Shown piece by piece: positions 1-7,129 of a stretch of 43,158 bases of DNA (position 1 is its first letter; each line of letters starts with the position of its first letter). The position numbers and the translations under genes are program-made. The notes beneath the pieces are model-generated. The model was not told the origin of the DNA. It made no database searches and saw only the letters and a list, made by a program, of their open reading frames with translations. Source of the DNA: Candidatus Bathyarchaeota archaeon (GTDB lineage Archaea; Thermoproteota; Bathyarchaeia; 40CM-2-53-6; JALHTG01). The stretch is from NCBI GenBank assembly GCA_022865705.1, contig JALHTG010000056.1, forward strand, positions 1-43,158, given 5' to 3'.

Positions 1-295
1 GGTAGAGAGTCACAACATCTGCCTTCGAGAGATCAACGTCAAAGAAGTTCGCCTGAATGATCTCGGCTTTTCCCTCAAGGTTAGATTTCTTAATCTCCTC
101 TTGGGCCTTGGCCACCAGGTCTTCTCTCATCTCAACGCCGAACGTTTTCGCCAGATAATCTCTCGCCGCTATCACAACGATTCTTCCATCACCGCACCCA
201 AGGTCGTAGAGAATCTCTCCTTCGGTAGGCTGAGCCATATCAAGCATCTTGCGAATAACCTCTGCAGGAGAGGGAACGAATGGGGCCACACTCAT
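1..295 (-). CDS. SAM-dependent methyltransferase, N-terminal part (runs off window)
   Basis: Class I SAM methyltransferase with Rossmann fold; substrate unknown. The reverse strand reads MSVAPFVPSPAEVIRKML, then the SAM-binding motif DLGCGDGR and a following acidic residue in FGVEMRED, the usual order for the family. The gene continues past base 1, so the C-terminus is not visible. An in-frame ATG also exists at 316, but a TATA-like stretch (331-337) would place transcription start near 307, downstream of that codon, so the ATG at 295 fits better. It follows, on the same strand, a broken LysE gene and a GC-rich element that lies between them; its promoter appears to sit inside that element. 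Family call is firm, the function is open. Confidence 0.85.
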   Translation of the reverse strand, partial: MSVAPFVPSPAEVIRKMLDMAQPTEGEILYDLGCGDGRIVVIAARDYLAKTFGVEMREDLVAKAQEEIKKSNLEGKAEIIQANFFDVDLSKADVVTLY

Positions 296-305
296 CGAAA
301 TCCCA

Positions 306-548
306 TCAATCACCATGTCTGTAGCGCGCGATATATAGCCGCGCGCGCTCGACTAGCGCGTGACCAACCACAACCATCAGGCCACCAAGAAAGCCTCGTT
401 CCGCACTCTCTGTAACTGTCATGGCGAAAATTGGACCAGGCGGAAGAGTAGCTGAGAGCCCTGCAAGGAAAGCCGCGAAGATGAATGAAGCGATAGCAAT
501 CTCCAAACTCTCTACCACGTAGACCAGAGATAATGCTGGCTTTAACAC
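306..548 (-). pseudogene. LysE/RhtB-family exporter, N-terminal remnant
   Basis: Remnant of an amino-acid exporter of the LysE family. The reading frame shows a first membrane helix followed by LAGLSATLPPGPIFAMTVTE and then GFLGGLMVVVGHALVE, which is the conserved family start through the second helix. The full protein is about 200 residues; here the similarity stops after GHALVE and the frame runs into the alternating GC tract at 341-348 and ends shortly after. A TATA-like box (549-558) upstream seems intact, so the fragment may still be transcribed into the downstream methyltransferase. The likely original start is a GTG near 518 rather than 548. The rest of the gene is not seen nearby. Clearly a broken gene; the mechanism is inferred. 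Confidence 0.8.
321..361. repeat. GC-alternating element cluster (three GCGCG blocks around a TATA-like core)
   Basis: Three blocks of alternating GC (324-330, 341-348 and 356-360) surround the A/T core ATATATA (331-337). The LysE remnant ends here and the methyltransferase starts just beyond, so the element marks the junction. A related arrangement occurs at 1474-1490, where GCGC and CGCG flank TATATA. The alternating purine-pyrimidine sequence is the type that forms Z-DNA easily (established physical property; not shown here). Confidence 0.8.
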
Positions 549-600
549 AATATATAAGACAAGTTCTGGCTGGCTATGAATGCAGACGTGAGGAATTGAA

Positions 601-1359
601 ATGGATGAGGAGATAGAAGCTACTTTGAGATCTCTTCACGCTCGAAATCTTGCAGGGTTATTCGCAGAAAACTCAGGGGATGCCAAGAACAAGATTCTGG
701 ACTTGATCCCTACAGATGCTTTAGTAGGTATAGGTGATTCCACAACGGTAGCGCAGATTGGCGTTAAGGATGAGTTGAGGAGAAGGGGAACAAGGGTTCT
801 AGATGGCTTCGATCGCAAAACGACCTACACCAGCCTCAAAGACTATGAAGAGCTCCATTACGTACCGGTCAGAGAGTCCACATTGTGTGACGTTTTCTTG
901 ACCGGTACAAACGCTGTCACTCAGGACGGTAGGCTTGTGAATGTGGATGCTGCGGGCAACAGGGTTGCTGGAATGTTTTGGGGTCACCCGGTGACAATCA
1001 TCGCTGTTGGCAGAAACAAGATAGTTAGGAACCTTGACGAGGCATTTCACCGCGTCCGGAAGGTCACCGCTCCCAACCACATAAGAATAAGAGCCATGGA
1101 ACTAGGACGGCGACGAGTTGAGACACCCTGCGTTATCACAGGTGACTGCAGTGACTGCAAGACAAAAGACAGGATGTGCAACGTCTTCACCATAATTGAG
1201 GGCAAGCCCCTTCGAACTCAAATCAAGGTAGTAATTGTGAACGAAGATTTGGGACTAGGTTGGGACGAGTCTTGGCCCCGCGAACGGACCGCCAAGATAA
1301 TCGAAAACTACAAGAAATTCGTTTGGATACCACCGCACGCCTTGCCAAGCGGCAGGTAA
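601..1359 (+). CDS. LUD domain protein (LutC/YkgG-like family)
   Basis: LUD (lactate utilisation, formerly DUF162) domain protein of 252 residues. Typical family segments are visible: VGIGDSTTVAQIG near the start of the domain, then CDVFLTGTNAVTQDGRLVNVDAAGNRVA and IIAVGRNKIVRNLDEA, with KVTAPNH before the C-terminal region. A C-terminal cluster of four cysteines (PCVITGDCSDC then DRMC) could bind metal. In bacteria LUD proteins work with Fe-S oxidoreductases in L-lactate oxidation, but no LutA/LutB partner is seen here, so the substrate is unknown. A diverged paralogue lies at 15316-16023 with the same cysteine pattern. Start chosen at ATG 601 with an A/G-rich leader (GAGGAATTGAA) just upstream. 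Confidence 0.88.
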   Translation: MDEEIEATLRSLHARNLAGLFAENSGDAKNKILDLIPTDALVGIGDSTTVAQIGVKDELRRRGTRVLDGFDRKTTYTSLKDYEELHYVPVRESTLCDVFLTGTNAVTQDGRLVNVDAAGNRVAGMFWGHPVTIIAVGRNKIVRNLDEAFHRVRKVTAPNHIRIRAMELGRRRVETPCVITGDCSDCKTKDRMCNVFTIIEGKPLRTQIKVVIVNEDLGLGWDESWPRERTAKIIENYKKFVWIPPHALPSGR

Positions 1360-1809
1360 ACGATTCAAAGTGGCATCGAGTTGCCAAAACAGCGACCAAG
1401 CAAAAAGTCCGAGGCATTCTTGTTTTCCTCCGCATCTTGGACTACGTCTGCTTCGAACCCGCGGCCGGCCGTGACGCGCATATATCGCGTTGAGACTGGC
1501 GTTGGAGAACATGTGCACGGAACCGTGAATGACTACAGCCACTAACCCATATTACAGACCTGAACCACGCAAACGAAAGCGCCGAACAAAGCAACTGCTG
1601 ATTTGATACTACCTTTGACGAACATAAAGCAGGCCATGAACACTAATCAATGTCGATTTTGCCGGCCGTACGGTGTGGAACTGAACGAATCGTTTCCGCA
1701 GACAGTAAATGGCTACATGCGCAGATTCACAAAGAATAGATCACAAGACAGCTAGCGTGCGCGCGCGAAAGATTCGAAAGGAAGGAAGATCAATACAAGG
1801 GAGGGCTTC
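1360..1809. other. Long intergenic region, no confident gene
   Basis: About 450 bases without a gene I can support. It holds a palindrome-like ACGCGCATATATCGCGT (1474-1490), a GC-alternating tract (1759-1767) and one short frame at 1636-1755 (39 residues, starts MNTNQCRFCRPYG, one CxxC pair) whose stop codon lies just before the GC tract. That short frame could be a further gene remnant, but nothing identifies it. Confidence 0.5.
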
Positions 1810-3207
1810 ATGAAAATAAGATTCCTGGGCGCAACGCGTCAAGTGACCGGATCAAGCTACTTTCTGGATGCCGGTGGAGTGAAGATCCTTGTCGATTGCG
1901 GCTTGTTTCAGGAGCGGGACTATTTCTACAGAAACTGGAAGGGATTCCCAGTTCCTCCAGACCAGATCCATTATCTCCTCCTCACTCATGTTCACCTGGA
2001 CCATTCCGGGCTTATCCCCAAGCTTGTCAGGGAAGGATTTGCCGGAGATATCCTCCTGACCTCTCCGTCCAAAGAGATGTTTCCGATCGTGATTTTGGAT
2101 TCTGCCCGAATCCAGGAAGAAGATGCCGCCTACAAGAAAAGACGCCATGATAAGGAAGGTCGAAAAGGACCCTACCCCAAAATACCTCTGTATACAGTCC
2201 AGGATGCCGAGAAGTGTTTTTCCCTTCTGAAGGATGTTCCCTATGAAGACCATCTTCCGTTGAATGACCGAGTCAAGGTCTGTTTCCACGATGCCGGCCA
2301 CATCCTTGGCTCGGCCATGATTGAGATCATTGTCCAAGATGAGAACAGGTCACAGAACATCATCTTTTCTGGGGATATCGGCCAGTGGGATAAGCCTCTT
2401 CTCAGCAACCCCTCTGTTTTTGATCGAGCGGATTATGTGGTCATGGAGTCCACCTACGGAAATCGCAACCATGAGAAACCCCAAGAGGTGGATGAAAAAC
2501 TCTGCAAGGTCGTCAACGACACGGTAAAGGCAGGCGGGAATGTCGTCATCCCCACCTTCGCTATCGAGCGTGCCCAAGAGCTGTTGTATCACTTTAACCG
2601 CTTAGCGAGTGCGGAAAGGATCCCTTATGTTATGACCTTTCTCGACAGCCCCATGGCTGTCGAAATCACGAAAGTCTTCGAACAATGCAAAAAGTATCTT
2701 GCCAAAGAGACACTCGAGCTCTTCAAGGATGGTCAATCCCCCTTTGACTTTCCGGCGTTGAAGCTCGTCGAATCCGTTGAAGCGTCCAAGGCGATCAACC
2801 TGATCAGAGGGTCAACCATCATCATGGCCGGTTCCGGAATGATAATGGGTGGACGTATCAAGCATCACCTAGTCAGCAATATAGCTCGCCCAGAATCGGC
2901 GCTTCTTTTTGTGGGGTACCAAGCGTTTGGGACGCTGGGACGCCAAATCTTGGACGGCGTCTCTCCGGTCAGAATCCACGGACAGTCCTATCCGGTGCGG
3001 ATGAAGATTGAAAAGATCGACGGGTTTTCCGCCCACGCCGGCATGAACGACCTGATACGCTGGCTGAACAGCTTCAAATCTCCGCCAAAGCATGTTTTCC
3101 TGACCCATGGCGAAGATGAGTCGATCTTGAGCTTAACGGACTATCTCCATTCCAAGGACGGATGGGAAGTGAGCGCGCCGGCATACATGGAAGAATATGA
3201 TCTCTGA
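1810..3207 (+). CDS. MBL-fold beta-CASP RNA-processing nuclease
   Basis: Metallo-beta-lactamase-fold hydrolase with a beta-CASP insertion, the family of RNA endo/exonucleases that includes CPSF73 and bacterial YSH1-like proteins. Zinc motif HVHLDH sits at residues 60-65, followed by GHILGSAMIEI (motif III), a motif IV aspartate in FSGDIG, YGNR, and the beta-CASP segments GSGMIMGGRIKHHL, FSAHAG and LTHGE. Length 465 is normal for the single-domain form without KH domains, so it is not the archaeal KH-containing aCPSF1. Start ATG 1810 has a strong ribosome site (GGGAGGG) a few bases upstream. It stands alone, with the AMP phosphorylase remnant following on the same strand. Confidence 0.92.
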   Translation: MKIRFLGATRQVTGSSYFLDAGGVKILVDCGLFQERDYFYRNWKGFPVPPDQIHYLLLTHVHLDHSGLIPKLVREGFAGDILLTSPSKEMFPIVILDSARIQEEDAAYKKRRHDKEGRKGPYPKIPLYTVQDAEKCFSLLKDVPYEDHLPLNDRVKVCFHDAGHILGSAMIEIIVQDENRSQNIIFSGDIGQWDKPLLSNPSVFDRADYVVMESTYGNRNHEKPQEVDEKLCKVVNDTVKAGGNVVIPTFAIERAQELLYHFNRLASAERIPYVMTFLDSPMAVEITKVFEQCKKYLAKETLELFKDGQSPFDFPALKLVESVEASKAINLIRGSTIIMAGSGMIMGGRIKHHLVSNIARPESALLFVGYQAFGTLGRQILDGVSPVRIHGQSYPVRMKIEKIDGFSAHAGMNDLIRWLNSFKSPPKHVFLTHGEDESILSLTDYLHSKDGWEVSAPAYMEEYDL

Positions 3208-3266
3208 CTCTGAGGATTACCTATGAGATAAATGGCAATGATTTCACTGTGCTACTGGTGGATGGA

Positions 3267-3674
3267 ATGAAGCTGAGATTGAAACGAATTGGCATAGACA
3301 CTCACAGAGAAAACATCGCTTTCTTGGCCTACGACGACCTAACCGGTCGTGCACTTGGTCTTCACCCGATGGATAGAATTGAGGTCTCAGCCAACGAACG
3401 AAGCCTCGTCGCTGTTCTTAACATAGTAGAGGGAAGCGTAATGCCGGTAGGCACAATCGGCCTAAGCAATGCGGCTTTCGGCAAGCTCGGAGTAAATGAC
3501 AACTCATTAGTGGAGGTGGCGCCGGCAGAGGAGCCAGCATCACTTGACTTGCTCTATAACAAGATAGCTGGGAAGCAGCTTACTTCGCATGATTTTGGAG
3601 GAATCGTCGACGATATTGTCCAAGGAAGATATTCGAAAGTTGAGTTGACCGCGTTCGTAGTCAGCGCGCGCTGA
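3267..3674 (+). pseudogene. AMP phosphorylase (archaeal DeoA type), N-terminal remnant
   Basis: N-terminal part of an archaeal AMP phosphorylase / thymidine phosphorylase-like enzyme, which in the complete form feeds AMP into the type III RuBisCO nucleotide pathway. Residues run MKLRLKRIGIDTH, LGLHPMDRIEV, GTIGLSNAAFGKLGV, VEVAPAEEP and end at DDIVQGRYSKVELTAFVVSA. The ELTAF segment is followed in intact members by about 350 residues holding the catalytic domain; here the frame meets TCAGCGCGCGCTGA and its TGA closes the frame. The fragment therefore lacks the active site. An in-frame start further upstream (3249) is possible but the family starts at MKL. The missing domain is not visible nearby. 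Confidence 0.85.
3661..3674. repeat. GC-alternating palindrome TCAGCGCGCGCTGA
   Basis: Perfect 14-base palindrome. Its last three bases form the stop codon that ends the broken AMP phosphorylase frame. Same core as the elements at 13648-13657, 30476-30485 and 33574-33583. Confidence 0.85.
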
Positions 3675-3732
3675 TTGCGTGTATGATATCGTATGTATGT
3701 ATTGTCGGGTTCCCTACTCTCTACTCTACTAC

Positions 3733-4059
3733 TCAACTACTCTCCAGCTCCTTCTGGCCGGAAACCTGCTGGATGTGTTCGGTCGGGATGTGGATGAAGA
3801 CCCCGTTCTCAAACTTGATGTCCAGAAACACGTTCTTCATCGCCCTAGCGTACTGATACATGGTTGCGGGCGCGAGATTCATCTGCAAGCAAAGCTCGCC
3901 CAAGGGAACAGCCTTCTCACGTATGATCCGGGCCATCTGGTTCAGTCGAGCCATCAAGTCTGTTCTCATGTTCTCATCGCGCGCGGCAAGTTCCTGCTCA
4001 ACCTCTTCCGCCACCCTGTGAAGCTCCCCAAGACGCCTAAGGTCGGGATGGAAACGCAT
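3733..4059 (-). CDS. Small helix-turn-helix protein
   Basis: 108-residue protein of unknown role. The N-terminal half is a charged, probably helical segment (MRFHPDLRRLGELHRVAEEV), the middle EKAVPLGELCLQMNLAPATMYQYARAMK looks like a helix-turn-helix, and the C-terminus ends in FENGVFIHIPTEHIQQV. It is likely a DNA-binding protein (inference from the motif). Its coding sequence holds one GCGCGC word, one of only three inside well-supported genes in the window. It converges on the AMP phosphorylase remnant, with 58 bases between the two stop codons. Confidence 0.6.
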   Translation of the reverse strand: MRFHPDLRRLGELHRVAEEVEQELAARDENMRTDLMARLNQMARIIREKAVPLGELCLQMNLAPATMYQYARAMKNVFLDIKFENGVFIHIPTEHIQQVSGQKELESS

Positions 4060-4167
4060 AGCGTCTATGACTAGCTGGTGCAGGGTGGATCCATACCTGA
4101 ACTTCCGGCCTTCCCCTGGCTACTGGTGTCTTCTAGGCTTCCAAATTATCATTAATTTGCCAATTAC

Positions 4168-4194
4168 TTCAAAACTGAGGTTTTGGAGCGTTTC
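4168..4194. repeat. Short direct repeat, copy 1 (TTCAAAACTGAGGTTTTGG)
   Basis: Pairs with 4362-4388. Each copy has TTCAAAA and TTTTGAA/TTTTGGA arms around a six-base centre, so it is an inverted repeat as well as a direct repeat. Spacing between copies is 194 bases. Could be operator sites or the ends of a decayed longer repeat. Confidence 0.55.
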
Positions 4195-4361
4195 AAGGCT
4201 GAATTCTGTCGCTTTTGGCTCCGACCTAGCCAGTTTTTCAGGCGGTATTTTCAATCAGTTCTGCCCTCTATCACGGCTATTTCCGTAGTACCCAGATACT
4301 TATTTCCCGTCCAGACGCGCCTTTTCGCGCGCTTTCCGAATTCCACACTTTTTGCGATTGG

Positions 4362-4388
4362 TTCAAAACTGATCTTTTGAAGTGTTTC
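4362..4388. repeat. Short direct repeat, copy 2 (TTCAAAACTGATCTTTTGAA)
   Basis: Second copy of the element at 4168-4194, with perfect seven-base inverted arms. The bases that follow (TTTCCGCCGTGATTTCAGC) weakly resemble the longer repeat at 6314-6480. Confidence 0.55.
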
Positions 4389-4552
4389 CGCCGTGATTTC
4401 AGCTTCTTCTAGCGCGGGAGCGACAGGTTTCCACACCCACGACGCGCGCGCTTACCCCTGCATAACCCATTTGATGATTGATCAGAGAATAGTGCTGCAA
4501 TCCTGCAACTAGTTCTGGCGTGCGCCAAATATACGCCTGCAGGAGGATAGGT

Positions 4553-4978
4553 ATGGTGTGCTTAGTGTCGGTGTCAAGGATGCCGGGCTTCGTAATCGAC
4601 TCGATGAGTATACCTGGGGTGAAAGTGCCTGTTCCGAACGAACGTGTTCTCAAGATCGTGATGTCTCCTGAGCTTGGCAATCACAAGGAGATCACGCTCC
4701 TCCTCTCCGTAATCAGCCCGCACAGCCAGACGGGCCTCCACACCCACGACTCCGATGAGATCATGTACGTGGCAACAGGTGAAGGCGAATCAACTATGGA
4801 CGGGAAAACGGAGAAGATACGGCCAAACACCGTCATATTCGCTCCAAAGAGCGTTCAACATGAGATTCGAAGCACGAGTGACGAGAGTTTGAAACGCGTC
4901 TGCCTGTACATTCCTCCCCTAAAACCCACAGGATACTTCCTAGAAGCCATATCCGCGGCGAAAAAAGAGCGAACCTAG
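4553..4978 (+). CDS. Cupin domain protein
   Basis: Single-domain cupin of 141 residues. The first cupin motif is HTHDSDEIMYVATGEGES (metal-binding His, His and Glu), and the second is PNTVIFAPKSVQHEIRS with its His. Such small cupins bind a metal and act as isomerases, dioxygenases or sensors; the substrate cannot be told from sequence. Start ATG 4553 is chosen because GGAGGATAGGT precedes it directly; an in-frame ATG at 4580 is an alternative. A GC element (ACGCGCGT, 4984-4991) follows the stop by six bases. Confidence 0.8.
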   Translation: MVCLVSVSRMPGFVIDSMSIPGVKVPVPNERVLKIVMSPELGNHKEITLLLSVISPHSQTGLHTHDSDEIMYVATGEGESTMDGKTEKIRPNTVIFAPKSVQHEIRSTSDESLKRVCLYIPPLKPTGYFLEAISAAKKERT

Positions 4979-5018
4979 CAACAACGCGCGTGCTACAGTA
5001 GAATTGAGGGGATCCCCT

Positions 5019-5036
5019 GTTATACAGTTGTATAAC
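5019..5036. promoter_or_regulatory. Inverted repeat GTTATACA-GT-TGTATAAC
   Basis: Perfect eight-base arms with a two-base centre, the geometry of a dimeric regulator's operator. It lies between the cupin stop and the HTH gene at 5350-5706, whose product is a candidate ligand (inference only). Confidence 0.55.
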
Positions 5037-5089
5037 CCCCCCAGTTTCAATAGACCTATGGTAGAATCGAAAGCAGAGGGGGTGGGGGG

Positions 5090-5111
5090 TGTGGCCACAA
5101 CTGTGGCCACA
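5090..5111. repeat. Tandem palindromes TGTGGCCACA x2
   Basis: Two identical ten-base palindromes separated by AC (12-base period). Could be paired binding sites on nearly the same DNA face, or a hairpin. No similar pair was found elsewhere in the window. Confidence 0.6.
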
Positions 5112-5150
5112 TTTCACCTCATCATACGCACACGCCATCTCATGGATTAC

Positions 5151-5310
5151 TTGAAATCAAACCCAAAACGATGAAAACTAGTGATTTCTGCCTTGATCTA
5201 CGCCTTTTCCAACGGGCACTTGCAAGAAAAATAGGTGGGACCCACCCTCCTTTCTATCTCAACCTGTTCACGGCGCGGTTCCGTCTAGCAGGCGGACGCT
5301 GTGGAATCGG
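5151..5310. repeat. Long diverged non-coding repeat, copy A
   Basis: Resembles 6314-6480 along about 160 bases, including AAACCCAAA-CGATGAAA, GATTTC-GCCTTGATCT, GCAAGAAAA and CACCCTCCTTTCTATC. It carries the palindrome GGTGGGACCCACC; the matching place in copy B has a different palindrome (GGGTGT/ACACCC), so pairing is kept while the bases changed. That points to a structured RNA or a protein-bound repeat. Confidence 0.65.
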
Positions 5311-5349
5311 CCGACGTCAAGTCACAGCCCCAAGCGCACGCGTGGTGAC

Positions 5350-5706
5350 TCAACTGACTGTACTAACAGGGATCTTCTGCTTTCCTTCTTGTTTCGCTAT
5401 CTGGAAGGAAGTCTCTTTCACGCTCTCGTTTAGCATCTTGACCATAGGGTGGCTTCTGTCTATTCGGTACATAATCGCCCTTCCTATATTTCTTGAAATC
5501 TTGACGATGCCCATGTCTTCCAGGTCGTTGAAGTTCTTGTAGACTGTTTGCTTGCTCATTCCAAGTTCTCTAGCCAGCTCTTCCTTGTTGAAATCGAAAT
5601 ACGGGTTGGTTAGGAAAATGTCTATTATCCGCAGTTTCGGAGAGTAGCCAAACGCCTTGAGCAGGAGCGAGTCTCCTGTATCTTTGTATCTAGCTTCCAT
5701 TTCCAT
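5350..5706 (-). CDS. Winged-helix transcriptional regulator
   Basis: 118-residue ArsR/MarR-type winged-helix DNA-binding protein. LRIIDIFLTNPYFDFNKEELARELGMSKQTVYKNFNDLEDMGIVKISR is a clear winged HTH, followed by the wing (IGRAIMYRIDRSHPMV) and a C-terminal helix with lysines. No cysteine or metal motif is seen, so the signal is unknown. ATG 5706 is preferred over the GTG at 5709. It is divergent from the small HTH gene starting at 5770; the shared region 5707-5769 holds an A/T-rich stretch (AAATACTT on the reverse strand) that can serve as its TATA box. Confidence 0.8.
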   Translation of the reverse strand: MEMEARYKDTGDSLLLKAFGYSPKLRIIDIFLTNPYFDFNKEELARELGMSKQTVYKNFNDLEDMGIVKISRNIGRAIMYRIDRSHPMVKMLNESVKETSFQIAKQEGKQKIPVSTVS

Positions 5707-5769
5707 CACTGGAATGGATTGGTTAGAAAAGTATTTATTCTTTTACCTTTAAAGTTCCGTGACAGTACG

Positions 5770-6036
5770 ATGATCCTGAGCGACGATCAGGTCAAAGTTG
5801 CGATACTTGAGTTCCTGGTAATGAAAGGCAGATGGGGCGCTCACTACTTCCCTATTGATACCCTCGTAAACTGGATGGGGAGAAAAATCGAACGAAACGG
5901 CAGGAGAGTCAGGGCATGCTTGAAAGAACTGGCCAAACAAGGCTACGTGTTGACGCACAAACGAGGAGAAGCAACCTCTCTGAATTCTGCAGTTGCTCAG
6001 AAGATCAGAGAGCTAATCGGAAGAACTTCCAGCTGA
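5770..6036 (+). CDS. Small winged-helix protein
   Basis: 88-residue protein reading MILSDDQVKVAILEFLVMKGRWGAHYFPIDTL, then GRRVRACLKELAKQGYVLTHKRGEATSLN. The spacing of helices and the basic wing-like GEATSLN suggest a compact winged-helix DNA-binding protein. The frame is open upstream, but ATG 5770 gives a normal start. Its neighbour on the left is divergent. Its 3' end overlaps a small reverse-strand frame (6005-6169) by about 32 bases. Function unknown. Confidence 0.65.
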   Translation: MILSDDQVKVAILEFLVMKGRWGAHYFPIDTLVNWMGRKIERNGRRVRACLKELAKQGYVLTHKRGEATSLNSAVAQKIRELIGRTSS

Positions 6037-6169
6037 ATGTGAAGTACTTGTTTCTTCTCTCCAACTTCACCTTAACCGGAAGATCCTTCCTTATCTTCTC
6101 AAGCTGATCCATTATCACTCTGGAACTGGTTGTTGTGAGCTCGTCCCCGTTGGATTTGAGAAAGGTCAC
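6005..6169 (-). CDS. Possible small hypothetical protein
   Basis: Reverse-strand frame of about 54 residues, reading TFLKSNGDELTTTSS, then MDQLEKIRKDLPVKVKLERR and NKYFTFSW. Its amphipathic lysine/leucine pattern and lack of rare residues look like real protein rather than a shadow. The start is uncertain: GTG 6169 is the best candidate, and the frame is open back to 6190. It converges on and overlaps the HTH gene at 5770-6036. No family recognised. Confidence 0.4.
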   Translation of the reverse strand: MTFLKSNGDELTTTSSRVIMDQLEKIRKDLPVKVKLERRNKYFTFSWKFFRLAL

Positions 6170-6717
6170 CGCAAATTCGTCACAGCAGAATTAGGTGGGG
6201 GAGGTGGTTCCACCCTCTATCCCCTCACTCAACAGAACTGAAAGTGTACGCGCTGCTTCATCGACTAAGCCAATATTCCGGATATTTTGCGCTTAGAACT
6301 CTCAACTTGAATTCCTGAAACTAAACCCAAAGCGATGAAAGGTAGCGATTTCCGCCTTGATCTGCGCCTCGTCCACGGCTACCTATGCAAGAAAACAGGG
6401 TGTGATACACCCTCCTTTCTATCACCCTCTTTCACGCCGCGATTCCGTCCAGTAAACGCGCGCTTGGAGTGGAAATTGCGGTCTTAATCAGCTGCAACCG
6501 TGAAATGTTTTGCGCCGTGGCCGCGTCAGGTCAATCAATGGCCTGATCACACTCCACACGTATAACACACCTCTAAGCGCCCTAGCCTCTAATCTATCGG
6601 TGCGCTAGAACGCGAGCTGTGCGCTCACTGAACAGTTCCAGCTCTCTCCCGGGCAACGAATGGTCCTTCACCGCATATATTCTCCCGCAGCCCAGTCATG
6701 GTTCGGGGGCGGGAAAC
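6170..6717. other. Non-coding region with long repeat copy B
   Basis: About 550 bases with no supported gene. It holds the hairpin GGTGG-TTC-CACC near 6210, the second copy of the long repeat (6314-6480), a GC-alternating site (6458-6463) inside that repeat, and then plain sequence up to the small ORF at 6718. Confidence 0.5.
6314..6480. repeat. Long diverged non-coding repeat, copy B
   Basis: Partner of 5151-5310, about 70 to 75 percent alike by eye. It contains the stem GGGTGT-GAT-ACACCC where copy A has GGTGGGACCCACC. A GCGCGC element lies near its right end, where copy A has GGCGGACGCT. Confidence 0.65.
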
Positions 6718-6837
6718 ATGGACTCCAAAAAAAGCGAATGTGAATCACGGCCTCATTCTTCCGGAGAAACCATGTTTCCCCTCCTACACGCATACATCGC
6801 ACTAAGACTAGCCCTGGAGAACAATGAGCATGGGTAG
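6718..6837 (+). CDS. Possible small protein coupled to the next gene
   Basis: 39-residue frame reading MDSKKSECESRPHSSGE and then FPLLHAYIALRLALENNEHG. Its stop overlaps the start of the 101-residue gene at 6824 by 14 bases, the arrangement of translational coupling, which is the main reason to believe it. The C-terminal half is a plausible amphipathic helix. No family recognised; it could also be the remaining end of a longer gene. Confidence 0.4.
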   Translation: MDSKKSECESRPHSSGETMFPLLHAYIALRLALENNEHG

Positions 6838-7129
6838 AACCATACCATCATACCGAATAAGCCTAATGGAGGAGCTGAAACGCTGGAAACGGTTCCAAGA
6901 AGTCCTACGCATAGACGAACGCGCAATCTTCCAAGACATGATGGACGAGTGCAACCGGCACGCGTCGGCGGCGGGAGCAGCATGCTTCCCATCCATCGCC
7001 GACGCCATGTTCCTCACAATACTCTTCGCACACCACAAAGCACTCAAAGAATTACAGGAGAAAATCAAGCAGCTCAACCAGCCTGCTGACAAGGCCGTTA
7101 TGCCCGAAAGAGTTGATCTAGAGCAATAG
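6824..7129 (+). CDS. Conserved-looking hypothetical protein
   Basis: 101-residue, largely helical protein: MSMGRTIPSYRISLMEELKRWKRF, then DMMDECNRHASAAGAACFPSIADAMFLTILFAHHKALKELQEKIKQL. No signal peptide and no enzyme motif. The pattern of a basic N-terminus with a helical bundle resembles small conserved proteins found near chromosomally integrated elements in other prokaryotes (weak recollection). Start could be ATG 6824 or the second ATG at 6830. It overlaps the small ORF before it. Confidence 0.6.
   Translation: MSMGRTIPSYRISLMEELKRWKRFQEVLRIDERAIFQDMMDECNRHASAAGAACFPSIADAMFLTILFAHHKALKELQEKIKQLNQPADKAVMPERVDLEQ

Larger units (their letters stand above)
4060..4552. other. Non-coding region with two short direct repeats and GC elements
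   Basis: About 490 bases without a supported gene. It carries a 27-base direct repeat (4168-4194 and 4362-4388, about 85 percent alike by eye), GC-alternating tracts at 4327-4332 and 4444-4451, and an imperfect palindrome TGGCGTGCGCCA just before the cupin gene. The reverse strand of 4444-4553 has an open frame (WRTPELVAGLQHY) that might be another remnant cut at the GC tract, but it was not recognised. Confidence 0.5.
4979..5349. other. Non-coding region with palindromes and long repeat copy A
   Basis: 370 bases without a gene. From left to right: GC element 4984-4991, palindrome GGGGATCCCC (5008-5017), inverted repeat GTTATACA/TGTATAAC (5019-5036), two tandem copies of the palindrome TGTGGCCACA (5090-5099 and 5102-5111), and the first copy of a long non-coding repeat (5151-5310). 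The density of symmetrical sites suggests a regulatory or replication-related region rather than decayed coding sequence. Confidence 0.6.

Noticed and set aside
4399-4680. Reverse-strand frame of 93 residues through the cupin start
   Set aside because: It overlaps the well-supported cupin gene and has no recognisable domain; only its end (WRTPELVAGLQHY) outside the cupin was kept as a remark.
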